Source of the DNA: Amoebidium appalachense
Lineage: Eukaryota > Ichthyosporea
Length of the DNA: 64,000 nt
Assembly: GCA_963693365.1 (NCBI GenBank)
Contig: CAVNZM010000018.1
Location: forward strand, 310,001-374,000
Reading direction: 5' to 3'
In this document: positions 1-24,663 of the stretch, piece after piece
Numbering within the stretch: position 1 is the first letter of the stretch
How the letters are laid out: each line of letters opens with the position of its first letter
Program-made: the position numbers and the translations under genes
The notes under the pieces: generated by a model
Database searches by the model: none
The model's input: only the letters and a program-made list of their open reading frames with translations
What the model was told of the DNA's origin: nothing

Positions 1-449
1 ATTTATTTATTTATTTGTTTGTTTGTTTAGTGGTGTGTGTGTGTGTTAACATGATCAATAATGAGGATAAAGATGAGGATGACACACTGCTGGACTTGTA
101 GTGCTTTCTGGTTTGTTTGTTTTGTTTTATTTATTGTTATTATTATTACTTTGCCTGTTTATGTAAATGAGGAGGGTGTGTGTGTGGGGGGGGGGGGGGG
201 GAGGGGGGGGGGGGGGGGGGTTCCTATTGCTTTTACTGGTTGGCCTTCTTTATGGTTGTCTTTTTTTTTTTTTTTGGTCCGTGAAGTACAAGGCGTAAAG
301 TGCAAGGGCAAGAACAAAAAGACAAACCGGCAACTCTTAACAGGGGTCGGGACGGAGGTTACGCATGATTATTTTTGTTTGGTTTTTTGTTTTTGTTTTT
401 GTTTTTTGTTTCTGTTTTTTTTGTGGGTGGGTGGGTGAGTGGGTGGGAA

Positions 450-494
<45 letters not shown>

Positions 495-1152
495 ACAAAA
501 CCATGGACAGAATGCACCATCGCAGTATTTGAGACAGGAAGTAGTGAACGAAAACATGCAACGTTTATTGTAAGACACGAATGAGGTTGTTCGCTTGGCA
601 TGCATTTTCGCATATCCTACACAGGGTTTACCCCGTTTTGTGCCTGTCTTTTCCCATATCAAAAGCCCTGCTACCTACTTGGGGTGGGGTTAACGTCTTG
701 GTATCAAATTTCAGTGCCCGTTATTCAAATTCAAACCAGATTGCTTTTTATTCCATTTAATGCTCCATTTTTCACCCCTTTGAGTGTTGTAGTTTTGATG
801 AGTATATCTACCGCAGCTATGGCTGTAAGTTGTCTTTGAGCATCAGCTGGCTCTGGTGTATTAGATATCTATTTTTGAAATCTTCAAATTGCACTGAGAT
901 ATATTTCATTTGAGTTATATCTGCAATACTACTTTTACTTCCTGAGTGACAAATTGAACATAAAATTCCGGTTCCATTGTTCACAGGTCAACATGCACAC
1001 GTATGCACGTAGGGTTGCACCCATACACAAATAAGCATATGCGCAAGCACACACGTGTATACACACACACCAACACCACCACCACCAACCCACCAGCATT
1101 TTTCCAATCCGCTCAAAACTGTACCGACACCGCAAAATGCACGATTTTTACA

Positions 1153-1208
<56 letters not shown>

Positions 1209-1840
1209 AAAAAAAAAAAAAAAAAAACATGTTATTCACAAATACTTTTGCTAGTCGTACATACAAAGTTTACTTCTGCATCATACCCCTACACAGTTAC
1301 TTTACTATAGTCTGCATTCCCGTTCCATCAAATCCTCGTATCTATTCACTATCCTACCGTACATGACAAATGATAAACATGCCAATAATGATCTTGTTCA
1401 TCAACCCCAACAGGCCGTATTGGTCACAAACATTTCGACTACATATGTAATTTGGAGCTTAAATACCCAGCCGGACATCATACAAACTTTTAAATAATTG
1501 CTTGTATAACACGGGCTGTATATGGCATGTACATATCGACCAATTATAACGTTACATACGTTTGGTCGACAAATTTCAGCATATTGTGTGCATGAGTGTC
1601 CTGTTTCTACCCATTTCTACTGTGTGCACGAGTGCGCTATTTCTACCCATTTCTACTGTGTGCATGTGCGCTCTGTTTCTACCCATTTCTACTGTGTGCA
1701 GGAGTGCTCTGTTTCTACACACTGCCCATATCTGGTCGGTTGAGTGCAAGCCATACACGTCAGTGAACATACCACAGCACCTACTGAATACAGTTACTAC
1801 ATCCTTTTGCCCAAAAAGTATCAACAGGAATCACACTTTT
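1..1840. other. Gene-poor flank downstream of SPO11
   Basis: No gene is supported here. The stretch holds T-rich DNA, a poly(G) run of about 40 bases near 452-493, a poly(C)/poly(A) block at 1158-1227 and a few near-repeats of a TTTCTACCCATTTCTACTGTG phrase at about 1608-1720. The apparent reading frames are translations of these simple repeats. Confidence 0.6.
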
Positions 1841-2121
1841 TTACGTGCTCACTATGGCTTGCAGTGTGCCGAACTTATCGGGGAAGTACACATCGACCAG
1901 CATGAACAGAGACACAGCACACAGCGCCTCGACCTCGACCTTGTAGCCCCCATCGACCATCCCCTGCACCTCACGATAGTACTGCCCAACGGGTCCCCAT
2001 GTTAGTTGTCGCCACCAATTATCATGCCTCGTTTATGTTAAAACCCCCCCTTTCCCTCAACTCCAACCACCTTTCCATGGCTTCTCATGGTTCCGGGAGT
2101 TCTACACCCCCCCCCCCCCCT

Positions 2122-2179
<58 letters not shown>

Positions 2180-2237
2180 GACCACCTCCCGGCGCTGGCC
2201 GTGCTTTTCGAAGGCATATGGTTAGCTACATCCCCCC

Positions 2238-2268
<31 letters not shown>

Positions 2269-3069
2269 AAAAAAAAAAAAAAAACCAACAACAATTCCAA
2301 GCGTAAATTGCATTCTGCCCCAATCTGCGTGCGATACCGGCCGGGTTGAAGCTGAAGAAAATCTTAACATCCCCTCCCTCCCCCCCTCCCCCCCCTCCTC
2401 CCCCCCCCCTTCCCCCCCCCCCCTCCCCCCCCCCCCCCCTCCCCAGCCCTCACCCCCAACACCCCCAACTATCCCAACTAACCCCACCCGCACCCGCACC
2501 CCCACCACCACCTGGTCTACCAGCTCACACACTCATGCAGAAGCCATCATTACCACTTCCTTTCAGCCAACCTCTTGCCATCCAACAATACAAACCAAAT
2601 TCTGATCGGTTTATGTCTCAACTCAACACCACATCCCGAGTCGAACCCACTCACCCTTCCATTTATCTGCTGGCGCTATTCACCCGTGCTCTGTACACCC
2701 ATTTAACTCAAAACTGTTAAATAAGCTTAGCATCACCGAAATTCGTGCTGGGACATTGAAAGACAACCATAACACCTGATATCATCTCCCCACCGTGACA
2801 ACACACTTTCTTCCTAGCATCCCCCTTCCACCACCCACCTCATTCTCTGTGCGCATAAACGGCAATCTTAGAATACTTTCTGCTCTGTTCTTGTCTCGTG
2901 GTGTCAGTGGAATCCGGCACTCTTTGGGTATACCGTACCTGTCCGAGGAAGGGGAGGAGGGGGGGGGGGGGGGGGGGGGGGAGGGGGGGGGAGGGGGGGG
3001 GGGAGGGGGGGGGGGGGGAGGGGGTTAGTTAGCTGAATTTTTACCCAGTGATACCATACTCACTTGTTT

Positions 3070-3141
<72 letters not shown>

Positions 3142-4854
3142 CCCTAACAAACACACCCCAGCCAAACACACACACACCGAAAGCACATATCCTTCTGTCG
3201 AAGCCAATCTAATGTCATACACACCGGAATAATCTATTGCCGTATATGGGTCCTTTCAACACTAGAAGCCAATCAGAAATTGCCCTTTTCCATCTCGGCC
3301 ATGGCATATCACTCCTGCCTTCTTCCCCTGGCTACACACAACTTAACACAAAGTAGTTCTCGTCAACTCATGTAATTTCAGCAGCCCAAAATATGTCAAT
3401 ATGTGTCGTGAGTATACAGATGGAAAAGCGAGTTCTAGAATCTGATCTTGTTTGCTTTTTTGTTCTCCGTGGGGCAGGCTGACTGGATGGGGGGGAAGGA
3501 GGGGGGGATGGGGGGGGGGAGAAAAAACATTGAAAAGTGGAATGGGGAATGCGGGGGGTTGAGGGGAGGGGGAGGGGGGGAGGGGGGAGGGGGGGGGGGG
3601 GGGGCACACCTTATCATGTCGGAGCTGCGAATGCCAACCCAATTGACAACCGACGGAGGGATGCCAACCTGCTCGTGCGCTAGACCCTGAATGTGGGTGG
3701 GGTGCCGTTAGGGTGTGTGCTGCGTGAGGTGGTTTCTACATATAAGCAGCCAGGGGGGGGGGGGGGGGTGTAAGGGGCAATAATGTGTGTATGTGTGTGT
3801 GTGGGGGGGGGGGGGGGGGGGGGGGGGGACCGGGGAGGGAGGGGAAGGGTTTATGGGGATTTACTTGTTTTCCGAACAGAATATGAGGACCTTGAAATGC
3901 AAAAGGTAGATAAGGGGTATTGTTGGAATGATTACTCATGTGCGGAAGGGATAAAGGAGTGTAAACCAGGCAGGTGAAGGTGTGTGTGGTGTGTGTGGTG
4001 TGTCTGTGTATGGTTGTGTGTGTGCGTGCGCACACGTGAGAGTGTGTGTGTGTATGTGTGTGGTTGTGTGTGTGTGTGTGTCCGTGTGTGTGTGTGTGTA
4101 TGTGCGTGTGTGTGTGTGCGCGCGTGGGGGAGACACTCTGAGAACAAGCAGCGACTGAGGGGAATGGTGGGTGGGTGGCGGGGGGAGGAGGGGGGAGAAA
4201 GAGATAATGAGATTGGGGGATGGAGGGAGGGAGGGAGGAGAAGTGCTGGGGAGAGGGGGGTGGGGGAGGAGGATGGAGCGAGAGATCATGGGGTTGATGC
4301 AGGGAAAACTACACACCCTTGAGCCATACTTGTACGTGAGCATAATCTCCACACCGTAGGGGTCATAGTCACATAGCACGTGCACGGGCACATGCAGGTG
4401 CTGCCACACCAGACGAAGGAAACTACGTGTGGCAAGATCGGGGTAGCCCTTACCCTGAAAAAAGGGTGGTGGAGGTGGTTAGAAGGGGTCAAGGAGTGGG
4501 GGGGGAGGGAGGGGGAAGGAGAGAGGACGGGAGGAACGAAGGGGGGGGGGGGGGGGGGAGGAGGGGGAGAGCACGGAAAGTGGGAGACGGTGAAGGGAGG
4601 AAAGGGAATGTATGTGTGGATACGAGATGGGGTTTCTTTTTTTTGGGGGGGGGAGGGGGGAGGGGGGGGGGGGGGGGGGGGGGGGGGGCAGGGGGACGAG
4701 GGGGTAAGAGGTGAAGGAGTGGAGAGGGAAGGCGGGGAGCGGGGTAGAGGAGGTGCGGGATGGAGGAAGAAAATGGGAAACAGTGAAGGGCGGGAAAGGA
4801 CTGTGTGTGTGTATGAATGGGTGGGTGGGTGGTGGTATTGGTGGTGGTGGTGGT

Positions 4855-4904
<50 letters not shown>

Positions 4905-7388
4905 GGGAGGGGAGGGGAGAAGACAATGGAGGCCAATATGGGAGGGGTGCAAGGATGGCATAAGAGGGGCTGATGTCTGTAGGCGGTTAGTGGGTGCTTG
5001 AAGTGTTTTTGTTCCTTTTTTCTTACAATGAGACATGGTGATAGGGAATATGAGGGGGGAAAGGGGTGGGGAGGATGGGGTAGGAAGGAGGGCGGAGGGG
5101 GGAGGGGACGGGGGGCTCTGGAACAGGTATGTGGTGGTGCATCCGAACTTTAATTTCATACAGTCATCATTTCAAACATTCGGTTCTCCCCCCCCCCCCC
5201 CCCTTTTCCCCCCTTGCCCCATTCCACCGTTTCCCCCTCAACCAGGCCCCCTCCCCTCCCTCTCCCAACCCCCCCCCCCCCTCCAACCACCACCAACACC
5301 ACAAGCCTATACGGACCTCCCCCCCAAGCCCCCCAACACCCCCCCTCCCCCCCCTCCACAAAAAAAAAAAAAAAAAAAATAAGAAAAAAAAAAACGTGCT
5401 TTCTTCACAAGTAACCCACATGGTCCACTCACTGTGATCAGAAGGGCGGGGAATCTTTCAGTGAAGCCGCTGTCCGTAAGATGACGAAAGACCGTCTCCT
5501 TCTCGACCACAACTACAAACTGGGCACTGGACCTGATTCCTGCTCGTGCAAAGGGTCAGGTCATGCATGAATCTTGTTAGCACGTTCACGATGGTTTGTG
5601 GGTGTGGTATGGTGAGTGTGTGTGCGGGTGTGTGTTGTACGCATGGTGTTTGGGGTTTGAATTGGTGAGGGAGAGAACTCCGAAATAGGAAGCGGGCAAA
5701 AGAATTCAGGGGGAGTGGGGTTGGGGGAGGGGTGGGGGAAGAGGGGGGATAGGGCTCGGAGCGGAGTGAGGATTGGGATTGGAGAGAGGAGGGGAGAGGG
5801 GGGGAAGAGGGGGGGAAGGGGGAGGAGGGGGGGGGGGGGGGAGGGGAGGGAGCGGAGAGAATGGGGTTGTTGTTGCGCACGTGTGTTTCGAGGTGTGGGA
5901 GAGCAATATGATGAGGGGTGCCGTTGATGGTGGACGTTTGTGTGTGGTTTGCGTAAAAGGAGGGGGTATGGGCATGGGGAGAAGGAAGAAGGGGGGGGGG
6001 GAGGGGGGGGGGGGGGAGGAGGGTCGAGGAGGTTCAGGCGATCAAGAAGGTTTGGCGCGTATCATAAGGATGTGTGTTTTATAAAACGGCCTGTTTCAGT
6101 ATTTAAAAAAGGAAACACTTGAGTTCAAATAGGAGTTTCAAAGAGAAGTGCAAAAACTTTAAGGTGGTGTATGTGGTCTGAAACGTGCGAATTATAGGAG
6201 GGTTACACGTTGAAACTTCGGGGGTGTATTCACACGCAACTTTGTACGTCGGTGGGAATTGTGTGGTTGTTATAGGCAAATGTTATGCGTTTTCAAAAGC
6301 TGTTATCGATAAGTGCCAAGAAAGATAAGTGTGTGTGTGTATGATCAAGGGGGAATGGGGACAGGGAAAAGGGGAAGCTGGCTGGGGGGGGGGGGGGGGG
6401 GGGGGGGGGGAGGGGGGAGGGGGGGGGGGACGAGATCAGGAAGTGTTTTGAATGGAACAGATATTACCTTGTAGCTCCCGGGTGTCGACGGGAATCAACA
6501 TGCCCTATTGGTGAATATTTGCAGCGAGATGCCTGGAATTACACTTTTGCAATAGACTTCCATTCGGAATAGTCACTAGATTTATTATTTTCCCAGTTAT
6601 AGGCGTCGCTACACAACACTGTCCTTATTCTTCCAATCGGTATTGTGCTTTAAATTGGCAAACGGTGGCACACACAGCAGCCAATCCGAAATGATTCTGT
6701 TATGTATAGAACAACACCCCACGTGACACCTTCAAATGTGCAACAAATCGTACAAAATCCATTTACCCTGCTTCTGTTGATCTAAAAGGCGATGGAAAAA
6801 CAAGACGGTATCAAAACGGTCGAAAGCAAACAATAACAAAAATTCGTTTGTAGGCATTTTAAAGATGAAATATATATGGAATGGAAAGTAGGTCACTTAC
6901 AGATGAGCCGAAGATCTGCTCTGTTCCGTCCTTCATTACGAGGGTAAGATCTCCGCACACAAGACCCTTTGGTGAGGCCACCTGTAGTATTATCTCGTTA
7001 AAACTTTAAAAATGGTCATGATATTCGGTTTGTATTGCATTCTTCCTCTCCCCCTTACTCTCTGCTCCACGAGCCCTAGGGCCAGATAGGAAAAAACCTG
7101 AATACCAGTTTATAAAAAAAGCTCCAGAACGGTCGGTGATCTGCGTACTGACACCTGACATCAACTCTAAAAAGGGCATTGTCTCTTGCTGCCCCCTCTC
7201 CCACCGTCCGCGTTCTCTTACCTCATTACCCCCCCCCCCCTCCCTCCCTCCCCCCAAGTCTGCCCTGACTTGGGGCTGCTACCGCCTGGAAAATTAGAGT
7301 TATGGGAAGGAAAAACAACCCCCCCTAACCTCCCCCCTCCCCCCCCCCCCCCAAAACCCCCTCCCCTCCCAAAACAACAACAACAACA

Positions 7389-7432
<44 letters not shown>

Positions 7433-8593
7433 TCCGCCTCGACCAATTTGATCATATTCGCTCTACTTCTCCCTGCAAGGCGAAAGTGTCTGCCGAACAG
7501 TGTGCACATGGAGCCATGCATGCACGTGTATATGCAAGCATGCACGTGTACCAGCATGCATGAAGACACGTGTGCAACTATGAATGCAAATGAATAAGCA
7601 TCCATACACTTGCACAAGCATACTACACGTGCACAAGCATACTACACGTGCACAAGCATACTACACGTGCACAAGCATACTACACGTGCACAAGCGTGCA
7701 TACACACGCATTCACCGTGACGCACACATCCACGTGCATAGGCATGCATCCGCGTGCACACGCACGCACACTCACAGTGCACCTGCATGCACGCATATGC
7801 GTGCACAAGCACGAATGCACATGCACAAGAACTCATGCACGTGCACACACATGCACACACTGGCAAGTGCACATGCATGCATGCCCTTGCACGTACCACA
7901 CCCAGGCCGATTCTTGTTGTGCCCAGGAGGGCACTCAGGTCATCCACAGCCACATCAACCACACTCTGCCGCCCAAATAAGGCAACATCGCCATAGTACA
8001 GGTCTCTGTGCACGTGCATGGTTGGCATGAGCAACGGTAGGTGTGCTTGCAGGGGGTCTGAAACGTCCGCGGCCCTGACCCGCTGCATACCCTCCCCTAT
8101 CCCCTCCCCATCCTGCCATCCAATTCGTTTCATTGATTTCCAGCAACCCACATGCATATTGCTGTTATTCCCTCACCTCCCCCCCCCCCCCCCCCCTCCC
8201 CCCTCCTCTCCCATCATCCCCATCCCCATCCCCATCCCCCACTTGCAGGCAAGAGAGAGAGGGAGAGAGAGTGGGAACGATCTTCGGCAGGAGATCATGG
8301 CCGGTGTACCGGTGAAGGGAGAGAGAGAATGAAACTTAGCACTTGAAAAATTGACAGGGGGAGGGTGGGGGGAGTACATGGGATGAAAGAGGGTAGGGGG
8401 AGGGGGGGAGGGGGGGGGGGGTTCTATGGTTAAAAAATACGAGAAATATACTCTTCTGAGCGTCTACCCTAGACACCCATGGCCACCCCACTCAACCCAT
8501 GACCCTCCCCTCTCTCTCTCTCTCTCTACCCCCCCCCCCCCTCTCCCTCCCTCTCTCTCTCTCTCTCCCCCCCCCCCCCCCTTCCCTCGCAAC

Positions 8594-8678
<85 letters not shown>

Positions 8679-10029
8679 CCCCCCCCCCCCCCCCCCCCTC
8701 CACCCTCCTTTCTCTGCAGCTACAATTGGCTACATATCAACCGCATTTCCTCTGGATAAAGGCAAGGTAGTCTACTAGGAACCATTTCAAAAAACATGTG
8801 TGCAGGGCATCACCTTTTTGTGGTGATGATGTTTCTCTGCACCAGCCGGTATATGTGCTTGAGCAGGCGAAGAAGCACGGCTAGCCTCCTGCCTGTGCGC
8901 TCGGCTGAAAAACGAACTGTGGTTGTCGTTTGCTCTCTGTCGTTGTTTGTGCGGTAGCCCATGTCTTCACTCACCCTGTGTCCAGAAACGAAACAATTGT
9001 GGGCATGAAAATTGCCAGGTGGTAGCGTGATTGAGACTATGTCGGGTGTTTGGCAAACTATTTTTAACAGTGTTTGTGGTGTGGCAGTGTGTTTTGTGCA
9101 TGCGCGTGTGCGCGTGTGCGTGTGTGGGCATGTGTGCGTGTGTGCCAGTGCACGTGCGTGCTTGTGTCACCAATATATTGAGTGCCTGTTATGATTGTGC
9201 TGCATGCACACATGCCATTGAAGTGTTATAACCCCCTTTAGTTCACAAGTAACTGCTGGTGGTAACCCCACCTAAAAGGATGAAGAGGCACATAGGAAGC
9301 TGAATTGCCTTTCCAGCTCTTTTGCATTTGCTTGTTTCTTGTGATCCGAAAAGAAAATACTTGATACGACAGGGGTTCTGGCCATGAAGCAGGCACATTC
9401 GCATGTTTGTGTCAGACTTTCGAAGCTCACAAAATACATAATATGCGTAATATTTACAGCAAGTGATAGAAACTCAGAAGGGAGAAGAAGCTGAACCGAA
9501 CAGCGCAAGCTGATCTGGGCAACGAGAACAACACGAAAACGCTAACCCTTTTGCAGTATAGTCAAACAACAACCGTTTGAAAACAACCAAAATTTAAACA
9601 ACAATAAAAAACAGATAGCTAAACAAGACGCAATGAAAAGTGCCAATTTTGCCAACACATGAGCTCAACACATGATCTCACGTTACTCCCTCTTCATTCC
9701 TTCTCTAGTTACTCCCTATTCATTCTTTCTCTCGTTACTCCCTCTTCATACTTTCTCTCGTTACTCCCTCTTCACTCTTTCTCTCGTTACTCCCTCTTAA
9801 TTCTTTCCCTCGTTACTCCCTCTTCATACTTTCCCTTGTTACCCTTTCATACGTACTTTCCAGCCTTGAATGAATAATATACTCACCAGACATTATCCCA
9901 GCTGGTGCGGTTTGGCAACGCCAAGCTCGGCCCCTGGAAAGCTTTCCCAGTTGAATGGGCGTGTAGAATATCATCCAAAAACTTCGCTACAAGGCCCTCT
10001 ATGGCTCTTAAAACACCCTCCCTGTCCAT
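1841..10029 (-). CDS. SPO11: SPO11, meiotic DNA double-strand-break transesterase (TOP6A family), 10 exons
   Basis: SPO11 is the topoisomerase VI A-like enzyme that cuts DNA to start meiotic recombination. Exons in transcript order: 10029-9887, 8975-8814, 8005-7897, 6981-6901, 6532-6468, 5532-5433, 4454-4317, 3686-3610, 3478-3418, 1981-1841. All junctions are GT-AG and in phase, giving 1077 nt (358 aa, usual family size) ending in TAA. The N-terminus holds [11 protein letters not shown], as in other SPO11 proteins. Exons 2-3 join to [11 protein letters not shown], whose tyrosine pair (about residues 105-106) is the catalytic site of the winged-helix 5Y-CAP domain. Exon 4 gives KGLVCGDL. The Toprim fold is seen as VVVVEKE (Glu about 197), [10 protein letters not shown] and DYDPYG (Asp about 249 and 251). 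The last exon gives GYKVEVEAL and YFPDKF, the usual C-terminus. Exon 9 (3478-3418) is the least certain; it rests on splice sites and phase. The gene is divergent from CTP synthase. Confidence 0.9.
1982..3417 (-). other. SPO11 intron 9, microsatellite-rich
   Basis: This is the largest SPO11 intron. It contains (CA)n at about 2123-2177, poly(C)/poly(A) at 2231-2284, C-rich tracts at about 2365-2445, G-rich tracts at about 2959-3024 and (CT)n followed by poly(C) at 3071-3140. Its 3' splice site (CAG at 1984-1982) has a CTAAC branch-point-like sequence about 20 nt upstream. Two short open stretches (around 2180-2220 and 2290-2340) could be skipped exons but do not keep phase with the flanking exons. 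Confidence 0.6.
8583..8700. repeat. (CT)n / poly(C) microsatellite in SPO11 intron 2
   Basis: About 80 bases of CT dinucleotides with rare TTT interruptions are followed by about 24 C. On the transcribed (minus) strand this reads as poly(G) followed by (AG)n. Confidence 0.85.
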
Positions 10030-10585
10030 GTTTGTTTCGTTTTTACGTTTGTTTCTCTGGGAAGTTGACGTGTGAGGGAGGAAGGGAAGCTATGATTTTA
10101 CGTTCGAAACGAAACTGAAATAGAAAATGCTAACTGGCAACTTTTTCCAGACATGTCGCCATCATAGATTTAACATTACCTGAAAAACGACGATATCTCA
10201 GTAGAGATGTGGTGGTGACGACATTTGAGGAAGAAACAACACTATGTCAGACATTATATCATGGAACAGGAGACAACGTGTAAGTACTAGTACTATAGTT
10301 AATGTTAAATATCACAGTCCGGCATCGTACTCTATATCTATATATATTGATGTTAAAACACTACGGCTTTCGAAACCCCCTTGTACGGTAACTACGAGCA
10401 CTGCCAGTAGCTCCCGTGACGCCATTTCGGCATGCGTGCATGTGACCAGACGTGACTAGTACTGTTACAGTGACCAGTCTTCGGATACAAAAAACTTTCA
10501 AAAAGTTTGAACGAAAATTCGCCATATTTTAGAGTCTTGGGAACGATTGGGAGGGGGAGGGTGGAGAGGGTGAGGAGGAGGGGAA

Positions 10586-10624
<39 letters not shown>

Positions 10625-10946
10625 GGGGGGGGAGGGAGGGAGAGGCTGGATGAAGTTTCATAAACTTCTACGACACATTGCCAACCGCAACTGTCCAGTG
10701 TGGTGACGTCATTGGGGAATATTTCCCGCCAAAATACCAAATGCGTGCTTTGATTGGCTCCAAACTTTTGAAGCAGAGGCTCATGTAGGCAACCGCAGGT
10801 TTCCTAGAGTTACCGTATATCTCTGCGAAAGCTATTGCAAAATGCGAAATTAGAGACAGATATTATTTTTAGAGCTTGACTGTGAATCGTCTTATGTTAT
10901 CGCGTCAGCTAGGCAACATTGATGACGAGGCCACACACCTTTACAT

Positions 10947-10992
10947 CAAGGCCTCCTAAATAGCACACCGGTGTGCTATTTAGGAGGCCTTG
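10947..10992. repeat. Perfect 46-bp palindrome
   Basis: The left arm 10947-10969 is the exact reverse complement of 10970-10992 with no spacer; the centre is CACC|GGTG. It lies in the intergenic region between divergent SPO11 and CTP synthase and is unlike the simple repeats around it. Confidence 0.95.
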
Positions 10993-11830
10993 CTTTACAT
11001 GCCTGACCATCGCCCATGTGCCCACGCACGAACCATTGGGCAGCTGAAGATTGGCTCAATATCACGAGAGTACTTTACTATACACGTGCACCAGCCATAT
11101 GTATTTATCCTTGTACAGCCTTATATTTACCTGTTTAAACCGTTAAATATTCGTACAATAACATTATATAATAATTATAACACATTTTATGGGAAAGTTG
11201 GAGTTTTTATGAGTTATTTGAGCATCGGTTTGGAGCATTCTTCTAGAAGCGGCTTCCGCAGTGGCAGTTTGCTTCCGTCACCTTCTTCATAGTGATTGGT
11301 CAAATAGCGCGCCAAATTCGTTACGTAATGATACAAAGCAACACGCGCGCCGGAACCTGTTCAGATATCTCAGGAGAGGAACGAGACATATTTGACTTAC
11401 ACTTCTTCTTTTACTATTACATCACTAAGCGGTATGTCATTGGTTGCCTTTTGAGGTTTCTAGATACACAGGCACCATGTGAATGTTGTCTCAGAGACCT
11501 TCTGCATGAAGAGCTCTTCTTGCAAACCCATTTTTAGTTCTGAGCTTCCAGCACACATCTGCAAAAGAGAACCAATGGAATGATTAGTTATACGTTTGTA
11601 GGAGACAGGCTTCCGCGCAAAGAAAAGAACAGATGGGATTTGATCGAATGAAATGTGAGGCCAGAATGGGAAAGGTTGAGGGCCGTGTAGGAGGGAAGAG
11701 CAGACTATATGTGCGTGTGGGAGACGGGGCGAGGGTCAGTGGCCGGGAAGAGGGGGTAAAGTATGGTATTGGTGGCGACTTGAGGGGGGGTTTGGGGGTT
11801 TTTTTTGGGCGGTGGGAAAGGGGAGGGAGA

Positions 11831-11840
11831 ATATAAAGGG
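11831..11840 (+). promoter_or_regulatory. TATA box of CTP synthase
   Basis: ATATAAAGGG lies about 95 bases upstream of the chosen start codon. An in-frame ATG at 11885 lies only about 53 bases after the TATA box and would add 14 residues; the ATG at 11927 is preferred because it gives the normal CTP synthase N-terminus MKYVLVSGG. Confidence 0.6.
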
Positions 11841-11926
11841 AACTCTCTGGTGCGAACAGCATAGCTCGCGAGCGTCATTTTTGTATGCACACGGTACCTG
11901 ACCATTATTTGGCACACGCAGGCACC

Positions 11927-23398
<11,472 letters not shown>

Positions 23399-23773
23399 AC
23401 TATCCAATGTATATCTCCTGAATTTCACAACTTGCGCTCATCTGATGTATCACCGCTCTCGATTTATCTCTAGTAGAGGTATGTTGTTCGTTTATGGATA
23501 TGACTGTGAAATTTGTTGAACTTGAAATTCTTTTGACTGCATAGGAGGCGAATCACGCGTTGTCGTTAACTGAATCGGAGATCCAGTCCAATCCGATTAG
23601 TGATCATACCGGTTGTGTGATCGCGATTGTTGTTTTTGGGGGGGAATCACAACATGGGGCGTCAGGTGCAATCAATCGGCGCGACTCTAGTAGATGTGTA
23701 GTAGCAGCTCGCCTGTTTCTTGCAGTTACCTTATATGGCTAATCCGATCGAACCGGATTCGATCTTGACCAAT

Positions 23774-23779
23774 AATAAA
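23774..23779 (+). terminator. Candidate polyadenylation signal of CTP synthase
   Basis: AATAAA lies about 375 bases after the stop codon in ACCAATAATAAATAGG. The same sequence is kept in the duplicated copy near 33709. No closer AATAAA was seen. Confidence 0.5.
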
Positions 23780-24213
23780 TAGGGTGTGCTTGGGTTTTTC
23801 GTAACACGTGCGTGTGGTTTTAGAATAGTTGCGTCAGGCGTGAATAGGTGTCTGACAGAAAGCTCGTTTTATGGCAGTGTTACTTTGTAGGTGTCGTAAT
23901 TATTTTGGTTAGTTTCTGTTCTTTCGTTCCTTTTTGTTTTTGAGTGGCATATGCGGATTCGTATTTCTCAACGAGGTATTAAAAACAAATTTTCAAAATT
24001 TCATACAGTAAAACCCACGAGCAATGCTGCTCTACCATGTGTGTGCCGTAAAAGCATCCTGTAGCACAACAACATCTACTGCAAAACTAGAAAACTAACG
24101 GATCAATGTCACAGTGTGTGACATCCGTAATGTGGATTTAATGTCCATATCAGTTCCTGGTGTCACATACATGCGAACATTCCGGAACCCTCCCCCCCAC
24201 CCCCTTCCCCACC

Positions 24214-24270
<57 letters not shown>

Positions 24271-24601
24271 CTACTCCCTCCCTACATGCGCGCATGCACG
24301 CGCACACGTGTGAAAGTTCGCGAGAAGCTAGAGAAAGAGAAAGGGGGGGGGAGATATGGGGGGGGGGGGGGGGGGGGGATTGGCGAGAATTAATGAGAGA
24401 GAGAGAACGAGGGTTAGAGAGGGGAGCTGAGAGAGAGAGAGAGAGAGAGAGTATGGGAGAGAAGAGGAGGGGGGTGGGGGGGAGAGAGAGAGAGAGAAAG
24501 AGAGAGAGAGGTGGTGGTGGTTGGGTGGTGTTTGTGTGCGAGTATGTATGTGTGTGTGTCTGTGTGTGTGTGGGTGGGTGGGTGGGTGGGTGGGTGGGTG
24601 T

Positions 24602-24661
<60 letters not shown>

Positions 24662-24663
<2 letters not shown>

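Larger units (their letters stand above)
10030..11926. other. Divergent intergenic region between SPO11 and CTP synthase
   Basis: About 1.9 kb separates the two start codons. It contains a poly(G) block at 10590-10640, a 46-bp perfect palindrome at 10947-10992 and a TATA box near 11832. No coding sequence is supported. CCAAT-like sequences are present (for example GATTGGCTCC near 10752). The region must hold the promoters of both genes; no clear TATA box was seen upstream of SPO11. Confidence 0.65.

Noticed and set aside
1055-1366. Poly-Pro/poly-Lys and Thr-His reading frames here and at many similar places
   Set aside because: They are translations of poly(C), poly(A), CA and CT repeats, are open in several frames and on both strands, and have no domain.
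2180-2345. Two possible extra SPO11 exons
   Set aside because: Neither keeps phase between exon 9 and exon 10, and neither matches the expected family sequence.
8005-8082. Alternative upstream acceptor for SPO11 exon 3 at 8083
   Set aside because: It would add 77 nt and break the frame from exon 2; the acceptor next to 8005 restores TTKRDLYY.
8904-8905. Splice acceptor TTTTTCAG inside SPO11 exon 2
   Set aside because: Using it would leave the phase of exon 1 unmatched; reading through from 8975 is in phase and gives the family-like N-terminal domain.
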